From Thalassovita sp. (GTDB lineage Bacteria > Bacteroidota > Bacteroidia > Cytophagales > Flammeovirgaceae), in NCBI GenBank assembly GCA_002729595.1, contig PBYL01000431.1, positions 1 through 33,088 of the forward strand: a stretch of 33,088 bases of DNA. Reading direction: 5' to 3'. Position 1 is the first letter of the stretch. Every line of letters starts with the position of its first letter. Below the pieces are notes generated by a model that saw nothing but the letters and a program-made list of their open reading frames with translations, was not told the DNA's origin and searched no databases. Shown one piece after another: positions 25,972-33,088 of this stretch. The translations under genes were made by a program, and so were the position numbers.

Positions 25972-27720
25972 ATGCACTTACCAGTCCTGCTCGATTTTTT
26001 AATAAAAAGTAGCTTGTGTCTTTTTGTACTGTACTTGGCATACTGGTGCTTTTTTAGAAATCTTACTCATTTTCATTGGAACAGAATCTATTTGCTGGCT
26101 GTGTTATTTCTTTGTTTTCTTTTACCAGCATTAGATTTCCCAATAGAAAGAGAGCAAACAGGGCTGGGAGTGTATATTCAAGATAAATTCACCATTGCAG
26201 ATGCGCAATATAACAAAGCACAAAGCAATGATTTAAGTCCTAGTGTCATCCATCAAGAAGAAGATAATCAACATATAAAACCTCAGAAACACATAAAGTC
26301 TTCACCCAAATCATCATCTACAAACTGGTGGTTTTGGTTAGGAATTGTTTATGTTTTGGGAGTAATCTTTTTTACTTTAAAACTGCTTTTAGCTACATGG
26401 CAATTAATGCGGCTTATTGCAAAAAATCCGAAAGAGAAAAAGCAGGGTTTTACACTGGTAATTGTACCAGAACACCAAAGCTATTTTTCCTTTTTCAAAT
26501 GGATATTTGCTCCAGCAAGCTCACTAAATGAAAAGCAGATTTTAGCACACGAATTAATCCATGTAAGACAAAAACACTCGCTAGATGTTTTATTGATAGA
26601 AATTGTTGCTGTTTTACAGTGGTTTAATCCGGCTATTTATCTCTTAAAAAAATCTTTACAACAAGTCCATGAGTATCAGGCAGATGCTGTTGCCTCAGAT
26701 AATGCGCCAAAACATTATGCCCAATTGCTTTTGGCAAATGCGATTCACCATTCAAAATTTACACTTACTAACTCTTTTGCTTTTTTACCTCTAAAAAAAA
26801 GAATCGTTATGCTTACAAAGAAGAAATCGTCTGGTAATTCCAGATGGAAATATGCCCTCTCTCTACCTGTTTTTTTAAGCTTGTTTATGGTGTTTTCTTG
26901 TACAGATGAAAAGAGCGAGCTTGAAACAGCCTTTTTGAATGGTGCTGGAATTAAATCTGTAAAAGTGATTTACGAAGACCAATATGGCGATTCGCCAAAC
27001 AGAAATGGCAAAGTAATAGACATGATTCAGTTAGGGCTAGATGGAAAACTGGTTGAGCCTGAATTAAAAGTAAGCAATTTTTACTCAGACTATTTAATGC
27101 GCGAACAAGAAGCCTTGGAGTTTGATTTGAGCCAAAACAAAGATATTGTTTGGATTTTAGATGATAATGTGGCTTATGGAAATGTGTTAGCATTACATTC
27201 TGAGCATTTGCCAAGGTATATTTTAACTTTTGGAGATGAGTGGTTAAGAATGAAAAATAGTGCAGGAGCAAGGATGGTGTTTAAAAATACAAGATACGAT
27301 AGCAATGTGCAGATAAACGAAAATGGGCTTCCAACAGCATTGAGGTCTTATGCCGCCAACGAAAAGCTCTTTGAGCAGCAATTATTTGAGTATGGTTCAA
27401 ATGGAAAATTAATACAGGCAGATTATGAAGTGCATCCTTTTGTTTTTAGAGTAGATGATGAGGCATATGTTGCTAAAGCTTCTTACTCATTCACTTATGA
27501 TGCTGAAGGCCATATTGAATTTTATACTAAAAATTATTTATCTGCTAAGTTAATTTATGAGGGTGATAGAGTAGTGGAGAAACACCATTTTAAAGATGGG
27601 CATCTAATTAACCGACTGAAATTTGTGTATGAAGCTGGTTTTAGAACAAAAGTATTAGCCTACAATAGAGAAAATACACTGGAATATACATTGGATTATC
27701 AGTATGAATTCTACAATTGA
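25972..27720 (+). CDS. M56 membrane peptidase with lipobox-like Cys and YD-like C-terminal domain (paralogue 3)
   Basis: 582 residues. Three N-terminal helices (the third ~121-142) precede the M56 site HELIH (193-197) and HEYQAD (233-238). The region between helices is longer than in the paralogues, with a His/Gln/Lys-rich linker (~88-115). After helix ~294-309 (ALSLPVFLSLFMVFS) comes C310, which resembles a lipobox cysteine; for an internal helix lipidation is uncertain. There is no M23 domain. Residues ~320-582 are beta-rich and contain YD-like repeats (EYGSNGKLIQADYE, TYDAEGHIEFYT, YEGDRVVEKHHFKDGHLIN, YDYQYEF-type end). It is the last gene of the operon and could be a third sensor of a different ligand. 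Confidence 0.82.
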   Translation: MHLPVLLDFLIKSSLCLFVLYLAYWCFFRNLTHFHWNRIYLLAVLFLCFLLPALDFPIEREQTGLGVYIQDKFTIADAQYNKAQSNDLSPSVIHQEEDNQHIKPQKHIKSSPKSSSTNWWFWLGIVYVLGVIFFTLKLLLATWQLMRLIAKNPKEKKQGFTLVIVPEHQSYFSFFKWIFAPASSLNEKQILAHELIHVRQKHSLDVLLIEIVAVLQWFNPAIYLLKKSLQQVHEYQADAVASDNAPKHYAQLLLANAIHHSKFTLTNSFAFLPLKKRIVMLTKKKSSGNSRWKYALSLPVFLSLFMVFSCTDEKSELETAFLNGAGIKSVKVIYEDQYGDSPNRNGKVIDMIQLGLDGKLVEPELKVSNFYSDYLMREQEALEFDLSQNKDIVWILDDNVAYGNVLALHSEHLPRYILTFGDEWLRMKNSAGARMVFKNTRYDSNVQINENGLPTALRSYAANEKLFEQQLFEYGSNGKLIQADYEVHPFVFRVDDEAYVAKASYSFTYDAEGHIEFYTKNYLSAKLIYEGDRVVEKHHFKDGHLINRLKFVYEAGFRTKVLAYNRENTLEYTLDYQYEFYN

Positions 27721-27785
27721 TAGCCGGTGTGTTTTGCATATTCATGTAAAATTGATTGTTGTAAATTTAATGGTGAACAATCACC

Positions 27786-27820
27786 AAAAAGGCAGGTCTC
27801 ACATGGACTTGCCCTTTGTA
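27786..27820. terminator. Terminator between the M56 operon and the AraC regulator
   Basis: GGCAGGTC (27791-27798) and GACTTGCC (27806-27813) pair with one G-T mismatch and a 7-nt loop. AAAAA precedes the stem and CTTTG follows. It stands between convergent genes and can serve both. Confidence 0.65.
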
Positions 27821-27826
27821 TATTCA

Positions 27827-28726
27827 TTAAGTCTCTCTAAATGTTTTCGGCGTTTGAGCTGAGTTTTTCTTAAAGAATTTAATAAAGTGAGAAAGCTCTT
27901 CGAAACCTAAACACCAAGATATTTCCGATATATTCCAATTGGTATGCTTTAGTAGAATTCTCGCTTCTTGGGCAATTCTATCGGCAATGAGTTGAGAAGT
28001 AGTTTTGCCGGTTACTTCTTTTAAAGCCCTGTTTAAATGATTTACATGCACTGCTAACTGTTCGGCAAACTCAGCGGGTGTGTGTATCTTAATTCTTTGC
28101 TCGTTTGACTCTATCGGAAATTGTCTTTCGAGTAATTCTGTGAACAGAGAAGATATTCTAGTAGCTGCATTAGAACCTTTGTAAAGTTTAGAAGCAGCAG
28201 GTTTCATTTTAATAGCATTGTGGATGAGATCGAAAACAAGCGTGCGCAAAACATCATATTTGTAAGCATATTCAGAAGATATTTCTTCTAGCATTTTGGT
28301 GTAAATGGCGCTAATTCGCTCTTTTTGTTCAACATCCAAAGAGAAAATAGGCGTACCTCCTGGCTGAAAAACAGGGTATTCTTTTATGTTGCCAAACTGG
28401 TTAAAAAACTCTTCGGTAAAAATACAGAAAAAGCCTGTTGGGTTTTCTTCTAAGTACTCCCATTTGTAAGGCACTAAAGGGTTCGCAAACAACAATGCAA
28501 CTTCATCCACATTAAAAGATTTATCTGCATAGTTGATCTTACTCTTGCTTACAATCAGGCTTATTTTATAATAATCCTTTCGGCTATAGGGAATAGCCTT
28601 GGCATTATGCCCTGAAAACTCTTCTAGCCTGAAAACATTAAAATGGCCCATTTCCTTTTTCAGGTTATCTGGAAGCCAGTTTAATTTTGACCTATAAAAC
28701 TCCTCAATTGTTTGTGCTTTTTCCAT
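27827..28726 (-). CDS. AraC-family transcriptional regulator
   Basis: I start at ATG 28726 (299 residues, MEKAQTIEEFYRSKLNWLP); the longer reading from 28816 adds 30 residues with no conserved character. The N-terminal half is a cupin-like sensory region (YYKISLIVSKSKINYADKSFNVDEVALLFANPLVPYKW). The C-terminal ~95 residues are the double helix-turn-helix: TPAEFAEQLAVHVNHLNRALKEVTGKTTSQLI, then ARILLKHTNWNISEISWCLGFEELSHFIKFFKKNS. It lies 111 bp downstream of an SDR gene on the same strand and probably regulates the SDR/Atu4866 cluster. Ligand unknown. Confidence 0.9.
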   Translation of the reverse strand: MEKAQTIEEFYRSKLNWLPDNLKKEMGHFNVFRLEEFSGHNAKAIPYSRKDYYKISLIVSKSKINYADKSFNVDEVALLFANPLVPYKWEYLEENPTGFFCIFTEEFFNQFGNIKEYPVFQPGGTPIFSLDVEQKERISAIYTKMLEEISSEYAYKYDVLRTLVFDLIHNAIKMKPAASKLYKGSNAATRISSLFTELLERQFPIESNEQRIKIHTPAEFAEQLAVHVNHLNRALKEVTGKTTSQLIADRIAQEARILLKHTNWNISEISWCLGFEELSHFIKFFKKNSAQTPKTFRET

Positions 28727-28837
28727 AATACAAGGTTTACAAATTCTGTCTGTTTTCAGTTTCAGTAATTGCCAATTCTCTAAAATAAATGAGAAGAAAA
28801 GATACCTACAAGTCATGCAGATATCTTATCAGTTTTA

Positions 28838-29674
28838 TTAATAATCGGTAGCAAAGCTGGTTGATTTATTTTCTTCTAGTTCCGTTTTTAAAAGGTCTAT
28901 CTTAGACAGTGCTCTGTTATAAGCATCACTGCCCATATAAAATCTTACTGGCGGATTCTCACTTTCTGCTAATTGAATAAACACACTAGCAGCTTTATCT
29001 GGGTCGCCATTTTGCTTGCCATCCATTGTGAGGTATTTCGCATGCGAGTCTCTTACAGTTTGGTAAGCATCAATTTTCTCCTCTGAAAAAACCAACGATT
29101 CTTTAGTGAGAAACTCAGTTCTAAAAGCTCCCGGAGCTACAACAGTTACGTTGATGCCCAAAGATTTTACGTCTTCTGCCAGTACTTCAGACAAACCCAT
29201 AACAGCGTATTTGGTAGCTGCATACATCGCCCAGCCACTTGCTGGTGCAAAGCCTGCAATTGAAGAAATATTGATGATATGTCCAGAACCTTGTTTTCTT
29301 AAAATAGGTAAGGCATGTTGTATTACTTTTATCGTGGCGAAAACATTCACCTCGAAACTCTGCATAATTTCTTCATCACTCAATTCTTCCGCTGTACCAC
29401 CAATTCCATAACCGGCATTATTTACGATTACATCCAAACTACCCAGTTTGCTATTGGTAGTTTGTATCGCTTCTTTTATTGAATCTGTGTTAGTAAGATC
29501 GACTTCTAGTGGTAAAAAATTAGCTTCATTAGCACCAATAACCGCCTTTTTTAGATTCTCGGCCGATCTTGATGTTGCTGCCACTTTATATCCTTCTTTT
29601 AATAATTTGTTTACCAATGAGAGCCCCAAACCTTTAGAGGCTCCCGTGATAAACCATACTTTTTTATTTGTCAT
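28838..29674 (-). CDS. Short-chain dehydrogenase/reductase (classical SDR), copy A
   Basis: 278 residues. The Rossmann cofactor motif TGASKGLG is near residues 11-18, with the dinucleotide preference region ATSRSAENL. NNAG is near 88-91. The catalytic Ser (ISSIAG), then Y-x-x-x-K in YAATKYAV, are present. The family uses NAD(P)H to reduce or oxidise carbonyls and alcohols, and the substrate is unknown. It is closely similar in design to the SDR at 30028-30870, both ending in a short tail with TD(F/Y). It is 34 bp from the Atu4866 gene and followed by the AraC gene. Confidence 0.9.
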   Translation of the reverse strand: MTNKKVWFITGASKGLGLSLVNKLLKEGYKVAATSRSAENLKKAVIGANEANFLPLEVDLTNTDSIKEAIQTTNSKLGSLDVIVNNAGYGIGGTAEELSDEEIMQSFEVNVFATIKVIQHALPILRKQGSGHIINISSIAGFAPASGWAMYAATKYAVMGLSEVLAEDVKSLGINVTVVAPGAFRTEFLTKESLVFSEEKIDAYQTVRDSHAKYLTMDGKQNGDPDKAASVFIQLAESENPPVRFYMGSDAYNRALSKIDLLKTELEENKSTSFATDY

Positions 29675-29708
29675 ATTTAAATTAGCTTTTGAGGTTTGAT
29701 GATGGGTT

Positions 29709-29975
29709 TTATTGCTGTTCTTTGTAGAGAATCATTCCGGCATGGTAGAGAATACCATTTTCAAAATTTCCATTTGCCGTAAAGCCCATATCATCTTTAT
29801 AGTCGATATGGTTGCCTTTTATTTTGTAGCTACCTTGAAACGCATTCTTTCTGTTTCCTCTGTCTTCTGCATAGCGATTGTGGGGTAACAATTTATGTCT
29901 GATATAACCATTCTCCGTCACCCATATGCCAACATAATCTCTGGTTTCTTCGATAGATTTATTTTGTATATTCAT
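29709..29975 (-). CDS. Atu4866-family protein
   Basis: 88 residues from ATG 29975, which is preceded by AAGG six bases upstream. Another in-frame ATG at 30020, 8 bp after the previous gene's stop, would add 15 residues, and the choice is not certain. The sequence YVGIWVTENGYIRHKLLPHNRY, AEDRGNRKNAFQGSYKI, GNHIDYKDDMGFTANGNF and GILYHAGMILYK fits the Atu4866 family (PF11512) over its usual length. Family function is unknown. It sits between two SDR genes, so it may act with them, perhaps on the same substrate. Confidence 0.78.
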   Translation of the reverse strand: MNIQNKSIEETRDYVGIWVTENGYIRHKLLPHNRYAEDRGNRKNAFQGSYKIKGNHIDYKDDMGFTANGNFENGILYHAGMILYKEQQ

Positions 29976-30027
29976 TATTACCTTATTTTCTGGTTGAGAA
30001 ATTTTTATGCTATGTTTCATCAACAGT

Positions 30028-30870
30028 TTATCCGGCGAAGTCGGTAGAGAGGGTAAGCTCTTTCCATGTCTCAAGATCTTGCTTGATTACGGCATTTTTC
30101 CCTCCAACAACTTCGTAGGCATCACTGCCTAGAAACAAATGCACTGGTGGATTTTCCACCTCTGAAATTTTAATTATGGCTTCAGCAGCCTTGTCAGGAT
30201 CACCCAACTGGTTTCCGTTAATTTCTTCCTCGTGCTTTTTCTGTACTTCTCTGGCATTTTTGTAATCTTCAATCTGATTTAGAGGAGTAGCAACCGCATC
30301 TTTATTTAGGAAGTTTGTGCGGAAATAACCCGGATACACCACTGTCGCATTTATGCCAAGTGGTTTAGCTTCTGCGGCAAGACTTTCTGTAAAGCCCACT
30401 ACAGCAAACTTGGTAGAAGTATAGCTGCCCCAGCCCGGAAAGCTTCCAGTATATCCGGCAATGGATGCAATGTTAAAAATGTGTCCAGAACCTTGTTTAC
30501 GCAAATAAGGCATTACATTTCTAATGATGTTGAGCGAGCCAAAAACATTGATCTCGTAGTTCTGGCGAATTTCTTTATCGCTTAGTTCTTCTAGTGTACC
30601 AATTTGCCCATATCCGGCATTGTTCACTACAACATCGATTGCACCAAATGTGCTTACAGTTTCTGAAATGGCATTTTTAATACTCTCTTCGTCTGTGAGA
30701 CTAACTTCGAGTGCTAGAAAATCTTGCTGTTTACCTACTACATTTTCTAGCTCCTTTTTGTTCCTCGAAGTGGCGGCTACTTTATAGCCTTTTGTCAATA
30801 GGGTTTTCACCATGGCAAGCCCCAGGCCTTTTGAAGCGCCTGTGACAAACCAAACATTGTTAGTTTTCAT
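30028..30870 (-). CDS. Short-chain dehydrogenase/reductase (classical SDR), copy B
   Basis: 280 residues. TGASKGLG (near 10-17), NNAG (near 87-90), IASIAG with the catalytic Ser, then YTSTK as Y-x-x-x-K are all present. The C-terminal substrate-loop region (TNFLNKDAVATPLNQIEDYKNA) differs from copy A. It is the first gene of the minus-strand cluster SDR-Atu4866-SDR-AraC. The promoter should lie in 30871-31084, which is shared with the divergent gene at 31085. Substrate unknown. Confidence 0.9.
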   Translation of the reverse strand: MKTNNVWFVTGASKGLGLAMVKTLLTKGYKVAATSRNKKELENVVGKQQDFLALEVSLTDEESIKNAISETVSTFGAIDVVVNNAGYGQIGTLEELSDKEIRQNYEINVFGSLNIIRNVMPYLRKQGSGHIFNIASIAGYTGSFPGWGSYTSTKFAVVGFTESLAAEAKPLGINATVVYPGYFRTNFLNKDAVATPLNQIEDYKNAREVQKKHEEEINGNQLGDPDKAAEAIIKISEVENPPVHLFLGSDAYEVVGGKNAVIKQDLETWKELTLSTDFAG

Positions 30871-31084
30871 GATATAAGTTTTTGATTATATTACAAATGT
30901 AGCGGGGAATAGAGAGGTATTAGATACACATTTCAAACCGAATGTTGTATAATTCAAACAATTTTGGATTTTAGCCAAATTGAATGGACTTAGAGAATAG
31001 CCTCCCTGCTTGTTGAAATAGCGGTATATCTCTATTTTAATGAAACTGAGTAATTGTATGAAACAAACTATTATTTTCTAATTA

Positions 31085-31702
31085 ATGAACAACTTCAAAT
31101 CCGGATTAAAATCAGTCAACTATTACCAACTCTTTTTTGATCTCATCATCGTGTTTATTGGCGTATATGCAGCTTTTGTATTGTCAGACTTACAAGCAGA
31201 TTGGAAAAAGCAAAAAGAGACACAACATATTCTAGAATTACTTAAGTCAGGTGTAGATCGATACGAAAGTACTTTTGGTGGTTTTGCTGTTTGGCATGTA
31301 AAGCATAACCAAGCTTTTAGAGACAAACTGGCAAAAAGTGAAATTCCTGAGTTCGGCAATGCCTATTATCCTGCTCCACAATACCCCATAGATGTTATCG
31401 ATCATGTTTTAACCGAAGAAAGTTTTAAGGTTTTCCCGGTAGATATTTATGTTCCGCTAGCCGGTTTTTCTAATGCAATACAAAGAATGATGTATGTGGA
31501 AGAAAAACTGGTTGAAATCTCTGAGCGATACGAGCCACTTCCCTATAAAGAAAACCCCGATTACGAAAGAGTTTTCAGGCAGCAAAGGCAATTGGCTTAT
31601 CGTTACTGGCAATATTTAGAGAAGAGAATGAACATTGCCCAAGAGCTCGAAAAACGCGCAAAAGAACTCGGAGAGCAATTAAATAAAATAGGCGTGGAGT
31701 GA
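31085..31702 (+). CDS. Single-pass membrane protein, hypothetical
   Basis: 205 residues. A transmembrane helix at ~15-36 (LFFDLIIVFIGVYAAFVLSDL) is followed by a charged coiled-coil-like stretch (QADWKKQKETQHILELL). A soluble region follows with PAPQYPIDVIDHVLTEESFKVFPVDIYVPLAG, and the C-terminal helix is rich in Glu/Lys (LEKRMNIAQELEKRAKELGEQLNKI). It resembles small N-anchored Bacteroidota proteins with a short membrane helix and large periplasmic or cytoplasmic tail. I cannot name the family. It is divergent from the SDR cluster and convergent with the T9SS protein. Confidence 0.65.
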   Translation: MNNFKSGLKSVNYYQLFFDLIIVFIGVYAAFVLSDLQADWKKQKETQHILELLKSGVDRYESTFGGFAVWHVKHNQAFRDKLAKSEIPEFGNAYYPAPQYPIDVIDHVLTEESFKVFPVDIYVPLAGFSNAIQRMMYVEEKLVEISERYEPLPYKENPDYERVFRQQRQLAYRYWQYLEKRMNIAQELEKRAKELGEQLNKIGVE

Positions 31703-31733
31703 ATGTGATAACAGTTAGCATATCACATTCACT
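31698..31733. terminator. Convergent hairpin overlapping a stop codon
   Basis: AGTGAATGTGATA (31698-31710) and TATCACATTCACT (31721-31733) form a perfect 13-bp stem. The TGA stop of the plus-strand gene (31700-31702) is inside the left arm. The minus-strand T9SS gene ends 10 bp to the right. U-tracts are weak on both sides, so the role rests on position and stem strength. Confidence 0.6.
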
Positions 31734-31743
31734 TATCATAGAC

Positions 31744-32595
31744 TTAATTTATTATAATCTTCTTACTGAAAGTTTGATTATCAGTTTTCAATTTTAATAT
31801 ATAGATGCCTTTTGAGTAATGATCTACATTTAAGTTGATGATGCTTGAATTATCTAGCTGAATTTCTTCTACTAAAACTCCTTGTACATTAAATACATTA
31901 AGCTGAGAGTTAGGGATGTTACTAGAATTAATTTCAACTTTAATTGCTTTTTCAGCAGGGTTCGGATAAACTATAATTGTATTTTCTTTTTGCTGTACTT
32001 CATCAGTATCTAAAATAACATCTGCAAGCTTTATATCTATTACGGCATTGCTAATATCTTGCGATATGTCTGGTTCAATTTCGACTAAATGCCATTGATC
32101 GTGAGCAACAGCACGAAAATAAGTTTCATATTCAGTATCACTAGCAGTAAGAGTTACTTCTAAACCATTATGCTGATTTATGGCACTATTATACCAAATA
32201 AATACTCTGATTAGATTTCTTGATTTGTGATACAATGCAAAGTACGGGTAATAATTTCCATTATAGTAGCCGAAATTTACATTAATTAATTCCCAGCCTT
32301 CTTCACTGGTATAATCACCAGACCTTGCAATAATCTTTATCTCATCTTCTGTATTGGGATCTTTCCAAGGCGGAGCCAAGAAGCAAAGGTTATTACCACC
32401 CTCGCACAAGTTTGGGATACGTGCAATCCAAGTGTTACAATAGAGAGTGTCTTCTTCTGCTATATCCCATTGCCATTCATCTTCTGGTAAAACACTTTCG
32501 ATGCCAACTGTGCTACAGGTTTTTTGGGAAAATGAATTGAATGTAATAAGAAATAAAATGAAGAGAGGAGATAGTACTTTGACACATTTTTTCAT
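31744..32595 (-). CDS. Secreted protein with T9SS type A sorting domain
   Basis: 283 residues. A signal peptide (LSPLFILFLITFNSFSQ) leads to a short Cys-containing region (KTCSTVGIE). Residues ~30-190 form a body with PLEDEWQWD-like and YCNTWIARIPN segments and many aromatic residues, without a domain I can name. The last ~75 residues are a type IX secretion C-terminal sorting domain: IIVYPNPAEKAIKVEI, QLNVFNVQGVLVEE, SKGIYILKLKTDNQTFSKKIIIN. It should be exported across the outer membrane and attached to or released from the cell surface. A hairpin separates it from the TonB-receptor fragment. Confidence 0.85.
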   Translation of the reverse strand: MKKCVKVLSPLFILFLITFNSFSQKTCSTVGIESVLPEDEWQWDIAEEDTLYCNTWIARIPNLCEGGNNLCFLAPPWKDPNTEDEIKIIARSGDYTSEEGWELINVNFGYYNGNYYPYFALYHKSRNLIRVFIWYNSAINQHNGLEVTLTASDTEYETYFRAVAHDQWHLVEIEPDISQDISNAVIDIKLADVILDTDEVQQKENTIIVYPNPAEKAIKVEINSSNIPNSQLNVFNVQGVLVEEIQLDNSSIINLNVDHYSKGIYILKLKTDNQTFSKKIIIN

Positions 32596-32689
32596 TGTTG
32601 GTTATTTAGTTAACTGATTGATTTTTTTTTGATAATATCATCAATTTTGGGCTAAAATAACCATAAAATGTTAAATTAAAAGAAGGCTG

Positions 32690-32740
32690 TAGCTTTTTCC
32701 ACCCTATCCCTAATCAGTTTAAGGATAGGGTAGAAAGCTA
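32690..32740 (-). terminator. Terminator of the TonB-dependent receptor gene
   Basis: Inner arms ACCCTATCC (32701-32709) and GGATAGGGT (32723-32731) pair perfectly. Outer TAGCTTT (32690-32696) pairs with AAAGCTA (32734-32740). It lies immediately beyond the stop at 32743 on the minus strand. Confidence 0.7.
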
Positions 32741-32742
32741 CT

Positions 32743-33088
32743 TTAAAAATCTATTCGATAGAAGAAAATTGGCAGGAAGCCTAACTGATATTCTTCTCTT
32801 ATTGGGCTATTGCTTGGGTCGAACTCATCTGGCGCATAGGTAAGCGATAAGATATTTTCATTACCAAAAATATTCACAAAGTCTATGGCCATTTGGTGTG
32901 TTACTTTCGGCCTATTTACAGTGTAAGCAAAGCGAATGTCTGTTCTAAAATAATCTCTAAACTGCTCAGAGTTATAAGTATCATCCTCATAGATCACTTC
33001 TCTTTCAAGTTCAGAAGCTGCTAAATCAACAGGACCATAGCGCTTGCCACCAGACCAAGTAACTTTAGCACCGGTGCTAATTCTTTTA
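32743..33088 (-). CDS. TonB-dependent receptor, C-terminal fragment (runs off the window)
   Basis: The frame is open from the window end to the stop at 32743 (115 codons). It reads KRISTGAKVTWSGGKRYGPV, then DIRFAYTVNRPKVTHQMAIDF, VNIFGNENILS, and ends YQLGFLPIFFYRIDF. This is the final beta-strands of a Bacteroidota outer-membrane TonB-dependent receptor, with a terminal aromatic Phe. The short GTG start near 32997 is not real, because the frame continues upstream. Ligand cannot be told from the fragment. Confidence 0.85.
   Translation of the reverse strand, partial: KRISTGAKVTWSGGKRYGPVDLAASELEREVIYEDDTYNSEQFRDYFRTDIRFAYTVNRPKVTHQMAIDFVNIFGNENILSLTYAPDEFDPSNSPIREEYQLGFLPIFFYRIDF

Noticed and set aside
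22866..27720. Beta-lactam resistance locus
   Set aside because: Repressor and M56 proteins are present, but there is no beta-lactamase or penicillin-binding sensor domain; two receptors carry M23 domains instead.
32743..32997. Complete 84-codon gene starting at GTG 32997
   Set aside because: The frame continues upstream to the window edge and the residues there continue the receptor barrel.

Overview
The window is AT-rich and reads as Bacteroidota, most likely a Cytophagales-type marine or environmental bacterium. The evidence is a type IX secretion C-terminal sorting domain (31744-32595), a TonB-dependent-receptor C-terminus of the Bacteroidota type (32743-33088), a propeller/Y_Y_Y/HisKA_3 sensor kinase (18543-21689), and promoters resembling the Bacteroidota -7 box TANNTTTG. 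Genus cannot be fixed from the sequence alone.

The centre of the window is a replicon control region. A ParA ATPase and a ribbon-helix-helix partner (10405-11552, minus strand) diverge from a Rep_3-family initiator (12918-14261, plus strand). The 1.36 kb between them is non-coding and carries 18 copies of a 15-bp iteron (consensus RTAACNNNNNTGGGG), often paired 20-23 bp apart. It also holds a DnaA-box match, an AT-rich stretch, TATCA half-sites beside the parA promoter, and an iteron-like inverted repeat over the rep promoter. The window is therefore probably part of a plasmid, megaplasmid or chromid rather than the main chromosome.

Left of the origin, minus strand: a long TPR protein running off the window start (1-2509), a DUF2167 protein (2751-3620), a DUF4132 protein (3787-6201), and a two-gene operon of a secreted protein and a small Cys-containing membrane protein (6492-7864). 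Plus strand: an exported DUF218/ElyC-like protein (8195-9454) and an AntA/AntB antirepressor whose C-terminus resembles DinD (9592-10254).

Right of the origin, plus strand: a DUF2339-DUF3999 membrane/periplasm gene pair (14462-18050), a possible 45-residue coiled-coil ORF on the minus strand (18141-18278), and a two-component system (18543-22409). Then comes a BlaI-type repressor followed by three tandem M56 (BlaR1/MecR1-type) membrane peptidases (22866-27720). Two of these carry a complete M23 endopeptidase domain where BlaR1 has its beta-lactam sensor. The third carries a predicted lipobox-like Cys and a YD-repeat-like domain. No beta-lactamase gene is in view. This cluster is the best candidate for an uncharacterised sensory system here.

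The right end holds a minus-strand cluster of AraC regulator, SDR oxidoreductase, Atu4866-family protein and second SDR (27827-30870). It is followed by a small membrane-anchored protein (31085-31702), a T9SS cargo protein and the TonB-receptor fragment. No rRNA, tRNA, CRISPR array, transposase or integrase was recognised.
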